64,000 nt of DNA from Shimia ponticola (GTDB lineage: Bacteria > Pseudomonadota > Alphaproteobacteria > Rhodobacterales > Rhodobacteraceae): assembly GCF_007995215.1 (NCBI RefSeq), contig NZ_VCDK01000001.1, positions 62,001 to 126,000 on the forward strand. The letters are read 5' to 3'. The notes below the pieces were generated by a model that saw only the letters and a program-made list of their open reading frames with translations, was not told the origin of the DNA and searched no databases. Position numbers and translations under genes: made by a program. Below are positions 15,387-24,161 of this stretch, in pieces; the first letter of the stretch is position 1, and each line of letters opens with the position of its first letter.

Positions 15387-17078
15387 ATGATCTCGCGCCG
15401 TGATTTTCTGCAAATGGGGATGGCAGCAGCCGCCCTTTATGGCGGTACCCAGCCATGGAGCCGCGTCGCTGCTCAGCAGTCGCTGACACAGGACCAGCTG
15501 TTGCAGTTTGACACGTTTGGTAACGTGTCGCTGATCCACATCACGGACATCCATGCGCAGTTGAAGCCGATCTTCTTCCGCGAGCCGTCGATCAACCTTG
15601 GGGTTGGCGGCAACAAAGGGGCCGTTCCGCACGTCACCGGGGCCGATTTCCGCAAGCTCTATGGCATCGCGGATGGGTCGCCTTCGCATTATGCGCTGTC
15701 GTCGGGTGATTTTTCTGCTTTGGCGCAGGCCTATGGCCGCGTTGGCGGTTTGGACCGCGTTGCCACGGTCGTGAATGCGATCCGCGCTGACCGCCCAGAT
15801 GCCCTGCTGCTGGACGGTGGCGACACATGGCACGGCTCTTACACCTGCTATCACACACAAGGGCAGGACATGGTCGACGCTATGAATGTGTTGCGTCCTG
15901 ACGCCATGACCTTCCACTGGGAATTCACGCTCGGGTCCGGGCGTGTGGCCGAGCACGTCGAGAACCTCCCCTTCGCGGCGCTCGGCCAGAATATTTTTGA
16001 CGCTGAGTGGGACGAACCCGCCGAGTTGTTCAAACCTTACCAACTGTTCGAACGCGGCGGCACGCTGGTGGCCGTGATCGGTCAGGCCTTCCCTTACATG
16101 CCGATCGCGAACCCCGGCTGGATGTTCCCGGAGTATTCGTTCGGTATCCGTGACGAAAACATGCAGGCCATGGTCGACGAAGTCCGTGCCGCGGGCGCTG
16201 AAGTGGTCGTCTGCCTGTCGCATAACGGTTTCGACGTGGACAAGAAGATGGCCGGCCGCGTGACCGGTCTGGACGTGATCCTGTCAGGCCACACACATGA
16301 CGCGCTGCCAGAGCCTGTTCTGGTTGGCGAAACGATCATCTGCCCATCGGGTTCGAACGGCAAATTCGTGACCCGTGTTGATCTGGACGTCCGCGATGGC
16401 CGCATGATGGGCTACCGCACCAAGCTGATCCCGATTTTCTCAGACGTGATCACGCCAGATGCCACTATGGCAGCAGAAATCGACCGCATCCGCGCGCCGT
16501 TTGAAGCGGAAATGTCAGAGGTGATCGGGCAGTCCGACGCCACCCTCTATCGCCGTGGTAACTTCAATGGAACATGGGATGATGTCATCTGTGACGCGCT
16601 GATCAGCGAACGCGACGCTGAGATTGCGCTGTCGCCCGGCGTGCGCTGGGGGCCGTCCATTGTGCCGGGCCAGGACATTACGCGCGAAGACATCTGGAAC
16701 GTCACCTCCATGACCTATGGAGAGGCGTATCGCACTGAAATGTCTGGTGAGTTCCTGAAGGTCATTCTGGAAGACGTTGCCGATAACATTTTCAACCCTG
16801 ACCCATACTATCAGCAGGGCGGTGACATGGTCCGCACTGGTGGGCTTGGATACACCATCGACGTGTCGCAACCGCAAGGCTCGCGCATCAGCAACATGAC
16901 CCTTCTGTCAACGGGTGAACCCATTGACCCGGCGCGCAACTACGTCGTGGCCGGTTGGGCCAGCGTGAACGAAGGCACCGAAGGTCCGCAGATCTGGGAT
17001 GTCGTCGAAAACCACATCAAGAAAATGGGCACCGTCACGGTGTCAGAGAACAACAGCGTCGAAGTCATCGGCGTCTAA
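15387..17078 (+). CDS. soxB: SoxB sulfate thiohydrolase
   Basis: Periplasmic dimanganese enzyme that hydrolyses the terminal sulfonate of SoxY-bound S-sulfocysteine to sulfate. 563 residues. N-terminal SRRDFLQMGMAAAA is a Tat signal. Metal-site motifs of the calcineurin-like part are clear: Asp54-Ile-His56, GGDTWHGS (about 148-155), SHNGFD and SGHTHDALPEP. The C-terminal 5'-nucleotidase-type domain follows (from about 360). Length and order match Paracoccus SoxB. An AAAAGG site precedes the ATG. Confidence 0.95.
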   Translation: MISRRDFLQMGMAAAALYGGTQPWSRVAAQQSLTQDQLLQFDTFGNVSLIHITDIHAQLKPIFFREPSINLGVGGNKGAVPHVTGADFRKLYGIADGSPSHYALSSGDFSALAQAYGRVGGLDRVATVVNAIRADRPDALLLDGGDTWHGSYTCYHTQGQDMVDAMNVLRPDAMTFHWEFTLGSGRVAEHVENLPFAALGQNIFDAEWDEPAELFKPYQLFERGGTLVAVIGQAFPYMPIANPGWMFPEYSFGIRDENMQAMVDEVRAAGAEVVVCLSHNGFDVDKKMAGRVTGLDVILSGHTHDALPEPVLVGETIICPSGSNGKFVTRVDLDVRDGRMMGYRTKLIPIFSDVITPDATMAAEIDRIRAPFEAEMSEVIGQSDATLYRRGNFNGTWDDVICDALISERDAEIALSPGVRWGPSIVPGQDITREDIWNVTSMTYGEAYRTEMSGEFLKVILEDVADNIFNPDPYYQQGGDMVRTGGLGYTIDVSQPQGSRISNMTLLSTGEPIDPARNYVVAGWASVNEGTEGPQIWDVVENHIKKMGTVTVSENNSVEVIGV

Positions 17079-17093
17079 TTTGGAGACATGGAC

Positions 17094-18356
17094 ATGGATG
17101 AGAACATGAAAACATCCCGCCGTGCGTTCCTGCGTGGATCGGCTGCCGTGGCAGCGGGCTCGGTTGCGGGGGCCGCATCGGCCAGTGGGCCAGACCCGCT
17201 GATCACAGAGCTGCAGGACTGGGCGAGCTATACCGGTGCCGGTGTGGACGAAACGCCCTATGGCATGCCGATCGAATTCGAAAGTCACGTTGTCCGCCGC
17301 AATGTTGAATGGCTGACGGCCTCGCCGATCTCGTCAATCAACTTCACGCCAATCCACGCTTTGGACGGAACGATCACTCCGCAGGGCTGCGCATTTGAGC
17401 GTCACCACTCGGGTGCGATTGAACTGCGCAAGGAAGACTACCGGTTGATGATCAACGGTCTGGTCGACCGTCCGCTGGTCTTCACCTATGAGGACCTTGA
17501 GCGCTTCCCACGCGAAAACCACGTGTATTTCTGCGAATGTGCCGCGAATACGGGCATGGAGTGGGCAGGGGCCCAGCTGAATGGCGCGCAGTTCACGCAC
17601 GGCATGATCCACAACATGGAATATACCGGCATCCCTCTGCGCACGCTTCTGCAAGAGGCTGGTGCTGACATTTCATCGGACAAATGGGTCTATGTCGAAG
17701 GCGCGGACGCGTCGTCGAATGGTCGCTCGATCCCGATGGAAAAGGCGCTTGATGACTGTCTGGTCGCGTTCAAGGCCAACGGCGAAGCCCTGCGGATGGA
17801 GCATGGCTATCCTGTGCGCCTTGTCGTTCCCGGCTGGGAAGGCAACATGTGGGTCAAGTGGCTGCGCCGGATCGAAATCGTCGACCGGGCTGTTGAGTCC
17901 CGCGAAGAGACGTCAAAATACACCGACGTTTACGAAGACGGCGTCGCACGCAAATGGACATGGGTCATGGATGCGAAATCCGTGATCACCTCGCCAAGCC
18001 CGCAAATGCCGATCAAGCACGGCAAAGGCCCACTCGTTATTTCGGGTCTCGCATGGTCCGGTCACGGTCAGATCACACGTGTCGACGTCTCCAAAGACGG
18101 CGGCATCACCTGGGAAACCGCACGTTTGGGCAAGCAGGGCGACACGAAGGCGCTCACGCGGTTCTACCTCGACATGGATTGGGACGGCGCACCGATGCTG
18201 CTCCAGTCCCGTGCCATGGATGACACCGGCTACGTGCAGCCCACCAAAGACCAGCTTCGCGAGAAGCGCGGCGAAAACGCCGTCTACCACAACAACTGCA
18301 TCCAGACCTGGTATGTAAACGAACAAGGGATCGCCGAGAATGTCGAAGTCTCCTAA
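17094..18356 (+). CDS. soxC: SoxC sulfane dehydrogenase, molybdopterin subunit
   Basis: 420 residues. N-terminal MKTSRRAFLRGSAAVAAGS is a Tat signal. The sulfite-oxidase-type molybdenum domain carries the Mo-ligating cysteine at about Cys149 in ECAANTGMEW, followed by a C-terminal Mo-cofactor dimerisation domain. With SoxD it oxidizes the SoxY-bound sulfane sulfur by six electrons, so this cell should oxidize thiosulfate fully to sulfate without sulfur globules. Of the two in-frame ATGs at 17088 and 17094 the second has better spacing to GGAG. Overlaps soxD by 17 bases. Confidence 0.93.
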   Translation: MDENMKTSRRAFLRGSAAVAAGSVAGAASASGPDPLITELQDWASYTGAGVDETPYGMPIEFESHVVRRNVEWLTASPISSINFTPIHALDGTITPQGCAFERHHSGAIELRKEDYRLMINGLVDRPLVFTYEDLERFPRENHVYFCECAANTGMEWAGAQLNGAQFTHGMIHNMEYTGIPLRTLLQEAGADISSDKWVYVEGADASSNGRSIPMEKALDDCLVAFKANGEALRMEHGYPVRLVVPGWEGNMWVKWLRRIEIVDRAVESREETSKYTDVYEDGVARKWTWVMDAKSVITSPSPQMPIKHGKGPLVISGLAWSGHGQITRVDVSKDGGITWETARLGKQGDTKALTRFYLDMDWDGAPMLLQSRAMDDTGYVQPTKDQLREKRGENAVYHNNCIQTWYVNEQGIAENVEVS

Positions 18357-19629
18357 CATCTTCCTTCCCGCCCTTGGGGTCACCGGGGTGGTTCTGGGCC
18401 TTGCATATGGCCTGAACACACGCACCTATCGCGCCGCCGAAGCGGATCTTGCGCTAAAGCAGGCCGCCGCAGCAGAGGCGATGGTTGCTGAAAAGGCAGC
18501 CGCATCCGAAGCGTTGCAAGCCCAAATCGAAGAGCTTGAGGCGCGTCCGATGACCGTCGCCGTCAAGAGCGATCCTGTGCCTGAGCGTGACGGGACCTTC
18601 GGCCTAGGCCGCGAGGCTCATGCAGAAGAAATTGCCGCGTGGGACGTTGATGTCTTACCGGATGGTCGTGGTCTGCCTGTTGGCTCAGGTAACGCATTTG
18701 ACGGTGAAGAAGTCTTTGCCGAGCAATGTGCGTCCTGCCACGGAGACTTTGCCGAAGGTGTCGACAACTGGCCTGTTCTTGCAGGCGGCTTCGATACGCT
18801 CGCTGACGAAGACCCGGTCAAGACGGTTGGCTCTTACTGGCCACACCTGTCGACGGCATATGACTATATCTACCGCTCGATGCCGTTTGGAGCGGCAGGC
18901 ACGCTGACGCCGGATGAGACCTACGCAATCGTGGCTTACATCCTCTATTCGAACGACCTGATCGATGATGATTTCGAACTGTCGAACGAAAACCTTGGCG
19001 ACTTCGAGATGCACAACAAAGACGGCTTCGTCATCGACGACCGGCCCGAGCTTGAATACGCCGAATGGCGCGCAGAGCCGTGCATGTCGAACTGCAAGGA
19101 AGAAGTTGAGATCAGCATGCGCTCGGTGTTCCTCGTGGAAACACCACCAGAAGGCGGAAGCGAGAGCGTGATGAACCACGCCACGCTGGAAGGTCTGCCA
19201 AGCTTTACGGCCGCAGGCGCATCGCACATCAACGAAGCGCTGGCTGCAACGCCGGTTGCTGCAACACAGCCTGCCGCAACGGCAGAGCCAGCGGCAGAAG
19301 ACGATGGCGCTGCGCTGATCAAGGCAGGTGGGAAAGTGTTCAAGAAATGCCAGTCTTGCCATGCCATTGGTGCGGGTGCCAAGAACAAGTCCGGCCCTCA
19401 GCTGAATGCTGTTTTTGGCCGTACAATTGGTGGCGTCGAAGGCTTCAAATACTCTAACGTATTCAAAGAGGCGGCCAGCGAAGGCCGTGTTTGGGACGCA
19501 GAGTCGATGGCAGCCTTCCTGGCGAAACCGAAGGACTACATGAAAGGCACTAAGATGTCCTTCTCTGGTCTGAAGAAAGCCGCCGATGTCGAGGCTCTGA
19601 TTGCCTATCTTGAGGCTGAGGGGTCGTAA
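18340..19629 (+). CDS. soxD: SoxD dihaem cytochrome c subunit
   Basis: 429 residues. The N-terminus has one hydrophobic segment (about 8-25, signal or anchor), then an Ala/Glu-rich coiled-coil-like stretch (about 31-68). Two haem c motifs occur at Cys130-x2-Cys133-His134 and Cys337-x2-Cys340-His341; the second domain (GAGAKNKSGPQLN...KMSF) is a class I cytochrome c like that in Paracoccus SoxD. An Ala/Pro/Thr linker (about 300-330) joins them. Electron-accepting partner of SoxC, whose gene it overlaps. Confidence 0.92.
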   Translation: MSKSPNIFLPALGVTGVVLGLAYGLNTRTYRAAEADLALKQAAAAEAMVAEKAAASEALQAQIEELEARPMTVAVKSDPVPERDGTFGLGREAHAEEIAAWDVDVLPDGRGLPVGSGNAFDGEEVFAEQCASCHGDFAEGVDNWPVLAGGFDTLADEDPVKTVGSYWPHLSTAYDYIYRSMPFGAAGTLTPDETYAIVAYILYSNDLIDDDFELSNENLGDFEMHNKDGFVIDDRPELEYAEWRAEPCMSNCKEEVEISMRSVFLVETPPEGGSESVMNHATLEGLPSFTAAGASHINEALAATPVAATQPAATAEPAAEDDGAALIKAGGKVFKKCQSCHAIGAGAKNKSGPQLNAVFGRTIGGVEGFKYSNVFKEAASEGRVWDAESMAAFLAKPKDYMKGTKMSFSGLKKAADVEALIAYLEAEGS

Positions 19630-19631
19630 GA

Positions 19632-20339
19632 ATGCGCCAATTCCTGTTCACAGCTGTGATCACGGCCTGCCTGGGTGCGACAAGCGCCCAGGCTGAGGCT
19701 GTCCAAGGGGACGCTGCCGCCGGAGAAAAAGTCTTTGCGAAATGCAGTGGCTGCCATCAGGTCGGCTCTGGCGCGAAACACCGCGTCGGCCCCCACCTTA
19801 ACGGCATTTTCGGGATGGCGGCGGGCAGCCATGAAGAGTTCCGCTATTCCAAGGCATTTCAGCGGCTTGGCTCGACCGGGTTGGAATGGCACGCCGATAC
19901 GTTGGACGCCTTCCTCGAAAACCCGCGTGCCATGAGCCGCGGCACACGGATGAGCTTTCCGGGTGTCAAGGATGCCGATGATCGGGCGAACCTGATTGCC
20001 TATCTGCGGACATTCTCGGACAATCCAGCCGACATCCCCGAAGCAGACCCAACCGCACAGGTGCTGGATCACAACCTTGATCCCGCCATCCTCGCTCTGG
20101 TTGGGGACCGTGAATACGGCGAATACCTGAGTTCTGAATGCACCACTTGCCATCAGGCATCCGGTGGCGACTCCGGCATTCCATCCATCGTGTACTGGCC
20201 CGAAGAAGACTTTGTCATCGCCATGCACGCGTACAAGGAAAAAGTACGTCCAAACCCTGTCATGCAACTCGTTGCTGGCCGTCTGGGCGACGAAGAGATC
20301 GCAGCACTGGCTGCGTATTTTGCAACAATCGAAGACTAA
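19632..20339 (+). CDS. soxE: SoxE dihaem cytochrome c
   Basis: 235 residues with a Sec signal peptide (about 1-22). Haem motifs are at Cys38-x2-Cys41-His42 and Cys170-x2-Cys173-His174; the first domain resembles the C-terminal domain of SoxD (GSGAKHRVGPHL, RMSFPG). SoxE is the cytochrome subunit paired with flavoprotein SoxF and related to flavocytochrome c sulfide dehydrogenases. It begins two bases after soxD, so translation is likely coupled. Confidence 0.9.
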   Translation: MRQFLFTAVITACLGATSAQAEAVQGDAAAGEKVFAKCSGCHQVGSGAKHRVGPHLNGIFGMAAGSHEEFRYSKAFQRLGSTGLEWHADTLDAFLENPRAMSRGTRMSFPGVKDADDRANLIAYLRTFSDNPADIPEADPTAQVLDHNLDPAILALVGDREYGEYLSSECTTCHQASGGDSGIPSIVYWPEEDFVIAMHAYKEKVRPNPVMQLVAGRLGDEEIAALAAYFATIED

Positions 20340-20365
20340 AAAGGTCCGTTAAGGGAGGATTACTC

Positions 20366-21628
20366 ATGGACATGAAAAGAAGAGCGTTCCTGGGGGCGGT
20401 AGCAGCCTCTGCGACACTCGCAGCGCCAATGGTGCGCGCGATGGGCGGCAAGCCCCGCGTCGTAGTCGTCGGCGGTGGTTCGGGCGGTGCAACCGCTGCG
20501 CGCTACATCGCAAAGGACAGCAAAGGTGAGATTGACGTCACGCTGATCGAGCCAACACGCACCTACTACACCTGCTATTTCTCGAACCTCTACCTCGGTG
20601 GGTTCAAGGAAATGGACGATCTGGGCCACACCTATGGTGGTCTGGCGGCCAACCACGGCATCAACGTCGTCCACGACTGGGCCGTTGGCGTGGATCGTGA
20701 CGCGAAAACTGTCGCGCTCGCCGGTGGTGGGTCCGTACCATATGACAAACTGATCCTGTCGCCAGGTATCGACTTTGTTGACGGTGCTGTGGCCGGTTGG
20801 TCGACTGCGTCACAAAACAAGATGCCACATGCCTACAAGGCCGGTTCGCAAACCGAACTGCTGAAAGCCCAGCTGGAAGCGATGCCACAAGGCGGCACCT
20901 ACGCCATGGTCGCGCCACCAAACCCATATCGCTGCCCGCCCGGACCATACGAGCGTGTGTCGATGGTTGCGCACTACCTGAAGAACAACAACCCAACCGC
21001 GAAGATCATCGTTGCGGACCCGAAGCCAAAATTCTCGAAAATGGCGCTGTTCCAAGAAGGTTGGAACAACCATTACGCGGGCATGATCGACTGGATCGGT
21101 GATGACTTTGGCGGCGGCAACGTCGAAGTGAACCCTGATGAGATGACGCTGTCCATCGACGGCGAAGTCATGAATGTCGACGTTTGTAACGTGATCCCAG
21201 CCATGAAGGCGGGCCGCATCGCCGAACTGGCAGGCGTGACCGATGGCAACTGGGCACCTGTGAACGCAGTGGACATGTCGTCCAAAGCTGATCCAGACAT
21301 TCACGTTCTGGGTGACGCGTCGCAACAGGGCGACATGCCAAAGTCCGGCTTCTCGGCGAACAGCCAAGCCAAGGTTTGTGCAAACGCGGTTCGCGGCGCG
21401 CTGACCGGCAGCCGTGTCTTCCCTGCGAAGTTCTCGAACACCTGCTGGTCGCTGATCAGCACCAATGACGGTGTCAAAGTCGGCGCGACCTATGAAGCGA
21501 CCGAAGAGAAGATCGCCAAGGTTGACGGCTTTATCTCGCAAACCGGCGAAAGCGCGGACGTGCGTGAAGCGACATACCAGGAAAGCGAAGGCTGGTACTC
21601 GGGTATTGTCGCGGACATGTTCGCCTAA
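20366..21628 (+). CDS. soxF: SoxF flavocytochrome c sulfide dehydrogenase, FAD subunit
   Basis: 420 residues. The N-terminus MDMKRRAFLGAVAASATLAAP is a Tat signal, followed by an FAD-binding VVVVGGGSGGATAARY segment (about 31-46). The YTCYFSNLYLGG region and the NTCWSLIS motif near the C-terminus match FccB/SoxF proteins. It oxidizes sulfide in the periplasm or, as proposed for Paracoccus, reactivates the Sox system. The ATG is set by GGGAGG eight bases upstream; the frame is open further left without any signal peptide. Confidence 0.9.
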   Translation: MDMKRRAFLGAVAASATLAAPMVRAMGGKPRVVVVGGGSGGATAARYIAKDSKGEIDVTLIEPTRTYYTCYFSNLYLGGFKEMDDLGHTYGGLAANHGINVVHDWAVGVDRDAKTVALAGGGSVPYDKLILSPGIDFVDGAVAGWSTASQNKMPHAYKAGSQTELLKAQLEAMPQGGTYAMVAPPNPYRCPPGPYERVSMVAHYLKNNNPTAKIIVADPKPKFSKMALFQEGWNNHYAGMIDWIGDDFGGGNVEVNPDEMTLSIDGEVMNVDVCNVIPAMKAGRIAELAGVTDGNWAPVNAVDMSSKADPDIHVLGDASQQGDMPKSGFSANSQAKVCANAVRGALTGSRVFPAKFSNTCWSLISTNDGVKVGATYEATEEKIAKVDGFISQTGESADVREATYQESEGWYSGIVADMFA

Positions 21629-21649
21629 ACATCTGATCGCGCTCCGCAA

Positions 21650-21663
21650 TTGACTTGTATCAA
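21650..21663. promoter_or_regulatory. Fnr/Dnr-like box before the DUF302-hemA pair
   Basis: TTGAC-TTGT-ATCAA is one base from the FNR consensus TTGAT-N4-ATCAA. It is centred about 65 bases before the DUF302 gene that is coupled to hemA. hemA of Rhodobacter is known to be under FnrL control, so an oxygen-responsive site is plausible here. Confidence 0.5.
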
Positions 21664-21720
21664 GGTCGCGGGGCGCGACATCCGCCAAACATCAAACCAG
21701 CAATCAAGGGAGACTGTGAC

Positions 21721-22155
21721 ATGCAACGGATTCTGACGACGCTGGCTTTTGGTTTGGCTTTTGCGGCACCTGTCATGGCCGAAGGGCCAAAGGTGACCGA
21801 TTATGACGGGTCATTTGATGACGCGACCTTCGCTGTCGAAAGCGCGATTGTCGGTCAGGGCCTTGTCATCGACTATGTCAGCCATGTCGGAGACATGCTG
21901 AACCGCACGGGCAGCGACGTTGGCAGCGACGTGCAACTCTTTGAAAATGCGCAAATCTTTGTGTTCTGTTCGGCCGTTGTGTCGCGTCAGGTCATGGAAG
22001 CTGATCCCATGAACCTTGCCCATTGCCCGTATGGCATCTTTGTCAGCGAAGGGACCAATGGGGTGCAGGTCGGGTACCGGGACTATCCCCGTGGCTCCAT
22101 GCAGGCAGTCGAGGATTTGCTGGCCGGCATAGTTGCCGAGGCTGTGGGGGACTGA
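21721..22155 (+). CDS. periplasmic DUF302 protein
   Basis: 144 residues: Sec signal peptide (about 1-20, ending in VMAEG) and a single DUF302 domain ([24 protein letters not shown]..., ...CPYGIFV). Two cysteines, in VFCSAV and HCPYG, are exported with it. DUF302 proteins recur in sox and other sulfur-oxidation loci, but their role is not established. GGGAGA precedes the ATG; the stop overlaps the hemA start by one base (TGATG). Separated from soxF by 92 bases holding the Fnr-like box. Confidence 0.75.
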   Translation: MQRILTTLAFGLAFAAPVMAEGPKVTDYDGSFDDATFAVESAIVGQGLVIDYVSHVGDMLNRTGSDVGSDVQLFENAQIFVFCSAVVSRQVMEADPMNLAHCPYGIFVSEGTNGVQVGYRDYPRGSMQAVEDLLAGIVAEAVGD

Positions 22156-23366
22156 TGAACTACGAAGCCCATTTCGAAACCGCGCTGGATGAGCTTCGCG
22201 CGGATGGCAACTATCGGCATTTTGCCGAGCTCGCGCGATATCGCGGTGACTTTCCCCATGCAGCCTGCCAAGGGCGCGGGGACGTTACGATCTGGTGTTC
22301 AAACGACTATCTCGGCATGGGGCAACATCCTGCGGTTCTGAATGCCATGCACTCAGCCCTTGATGATCACGGGGCAGGGGCCGGTGGCACCCGCAACATC
22401 TCGGGCACGACGTCTGCGCATGTGGCGCTTGAAGCAGAGCTTGCTGATCTGCACGGCAAAGAGGCGGCTCTATTGTTCACCTCCGGCTATGTGTCGAACT
22501 GGGCTGCGCTGGGAACCTTGGCGTCGAAAATCCCGGGCTGTGTTGTTTTCTCTGATGAAAAAAACCACGCTTCGATGATTGAAGGCATTCGTCACAGTCG
22601 CGCGCAGAGGGTTATCTGGAAACACAATGACCTTGCCGACCTTGAGGCAAAGCTGATTGCCGCTGGTGATGCGCCCAAGCTGATTGCGTTTGAAAGCGTC
22701 TATTCCATGGATGGCGATATCGCACCGATCAAAGAGATCTGCGATCTGGCCGACAAATACGGCGCGATGACTTACCTGGATGAGGTCCATGCCGTTGGCC
22801 TCTACGGACCGCGCGGTGCGGGCATCGCAGAGCGAGAAGGACTGATGGACCGCCTGACCGTGATCGAAGGCACCCTTGGCAAGGCGTTTGGCGTTGTTGG
22901 CGGCTATATCGCGGCGTCTGCTGCGCTCTGCGATTTCGTTCGCTCGTTCGCGTCAGGCTTCATCTTTACGACCGCCTTGCCGCCCGCGGTGGCTGCGGGT
23001 GCGGCGGCATCGATTCGTCATTTGAAGTCTTCAAATGCGGAACGCGAAGCGCATCAAGAGCGTGTGGCCGAGGTGCGCGCGGCGTTGGATCTGGTCGGCA
23101 TTCCGCATATCGATAACCCGAGCCATATCATCCCTGTAATGGTCGGTGACCCGCATAAATGCCGGTTCATTTCCGATACGCTCTTGGCAGAGCATGGTGT
23201 CTATATTCAGCCGATCAACTATCCGACCGTGCCCAAAGGGACCGAACGGTTGCGGATCACACCGTCGCCTGTGCATTCAGCGGAAGACATTGCCAAGCTG
23301 ATCGACGCCTTGGGTGAGCTTTGGGCGCAATGTGAGTTGGCACGTGTGCCAATGGCGGCGCAGTAA
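22155..23366 (+). CDS. hemA: 5-aminolevulinate synthase
   Basis: Condenses glycine and succinyl-CoA to 5-aminolevulinate, the first step of haem synthesis in alphaproteobacteria; PLP-dependent, cytoplasmic. 403 residues with the expected motifs: [13 protein letters not shown] near residues 47-59, [24 protein letters not shown], and [10 protein letters not shown] with the PLP-binding Lys243. A longer open frame from 22023 overlaps the DUF302 gene and is not used. Placement behind the sox genes suggests haem supply for the four c-type cytochrome subunits. It could be a second ALAS copy of the genome, which this window cannot show. Confidence 0.93.
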   Translation: MNYEAHFETALDELRADGNYRHFAELARYRGDFPHAACQGRGDVTIWCSNDYLGMGQHPAVLNAMHSALDDHGAGAGGTRNISGTTSAHVALEAELADLHGKEAALLFTSGYVSNWAALGTLASKIPGCVVFSDEKNHASMIEGIRHSRAQRVIWKHNDLADLEAKLIAAGDAPKLIAFESVYSMDGDIAPIKEICDLADKYGAMTYLDEVHAVGLYGPRGAGIAEREGLMDRLTVIEGTLGKAFGVVGGYIAASAALCDFVRSFASGFIFTTALPPAVAAGAAASIRHLKSSNAEREAHQERVAEVRAALDLVGIPHIDNPSHIIPVMVGDPHKCRFISDTLLAEHGVYIQPINYPTVPKGTERLRITPSPVHSAEDIAKLIDALGELWAQCELARVPMAAQ

Positions 23367-23371
23367 CCTGA

Positions 23372-23824
23372 TTACTGCGCCAAGGCCGCCTCATAGGCGG
23401 CTTGGGCTGCCTCCAGAGACACGACGGGAAGGCCTCGCTCGATCCAGCCGGGGGCCTTTCCGTTGCCAAACATGCCCTCTGAGACATCGATAACTCCGGT
23501 GATGCCGTTGGCTTTGAGGACGTTGGCAATATAGGCGGTCCGTCCGCCAGTCGCGCAAATCATGGCCATGCGATCTGGCCCGTAAATCTGGAACAGCCTC
23601 GACAGGTTGGCGCCGAACTGTGGATCATGCATCGAGACAGGAAATGCCCCTTTGGCCAATCCGGATTCCTTCCACTCTGCCTCTGAACGAATGTCGATCA
23701 AGATGCGCTCTTCGCTCTCCACAGCCGCCTGAATTTGCGGGGCGGACATCACAGATACGGGTTCGGCACCGGCATCAATCGTCAGCGAGATGACGGCCAT
23801 GGTGGCCGCCATCAGGGTGGGCAT
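23372..23824 (-). CDS. exported rhodanese-domain protein
   Basis: About 150 residues. A basic-hydrophobic signal peptide (MPTLMAATMAVISL...AGA) leads to one rhodanese domain with the DIRSEAEW segment and the active loop MICATGGRTAY, including the catalytic Cys. Predicted to transfer sulfane sulfur in the periplasm. The start is uncertain: ATG 23824 and GTG 23827 are both possible, and a basic KHARKR segment just upstream could belong to the signal if a rare start is used. It follows the DUF2892 gene by about 20 bases, the usual DUF2892-rhodanese pairing. Confidence 0.75.
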   Translation of the reverse strand: MPTLMAATMAVISLTIDAGAEPVSVMSAPQIQAAVESEERILIDIRSEAEWKESGLAKGAFPVSMHDPQFGANLSRLFQIYGPDRMAMICATGGRTAYIANVLKANGITGVIDVSEGMFGNGKAPGWIERGLPVVSLEAAQAAYEAALAQ

Positions 23825-23844
23825 CACGCGCTTGCGCGCGTGCT

Positions 23845-24033
23845 TCAGCAGTCCTGACACGTTTTGAAACCAACGATCCGATAAAGCGGGCAGAAGTTCA
23901 TGAAACCGGTAGCGAGCAAGATCACACCAATCCATCCCCATGCACCGATGGTACCGCTAATGGCGCCCAAGACGAGCAACGCCCCCAATGCAAAGCGTGC
24001 GATCCGATCCCAATTGGCGAGGTTGCGTGACAT
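23845..24033 (-). CDS. DUF2892 small inner-membrane protein (second copy)
   Basis: 62 residues, two hydrophobic helices, ending in FCPLYRIVGFKTCQDC, nearly the same tail as the DUF2892 protein at 4113-4319. It is encoded directly upstream of the exported rhodanese and probably works with it at the membrane. AAGGACC precedes the ATG. Confidence 0.78.
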   Translation of the reverse strand: MSRNLANWDRIARFALGALLVLGAISGTIGAWGWIGVILLATGFMNFCPLYRIVGFKTCQDC

Positions 24034-24047
24034 GGCGTGTGGTCCTT

Positions 24048-24064
24048 CTCTGATATTGTCAGAG
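24048..24064. promoter_or_regulatory. 6-bp inverted repeat before the DUF2892-rhodanese genes
   Basis: CTCTGA-TATTG-TCAGAG lies 15 bases upstream of the DUF2892 start on the leftward strand, overlapping its leader. It could be an operator or an mRNA hairpin; no stronger evidence. Confidence 0.3.
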
Positions 24065-24161
24065 GGACTTTAGCCAAGCCGCTATGCGGAACCTACGCAC
24101 ATTTGCACCTGCCCGACCACATTCATGTGAACCAAGGAGGCGGGTGGCGTCCGATCGGCGA

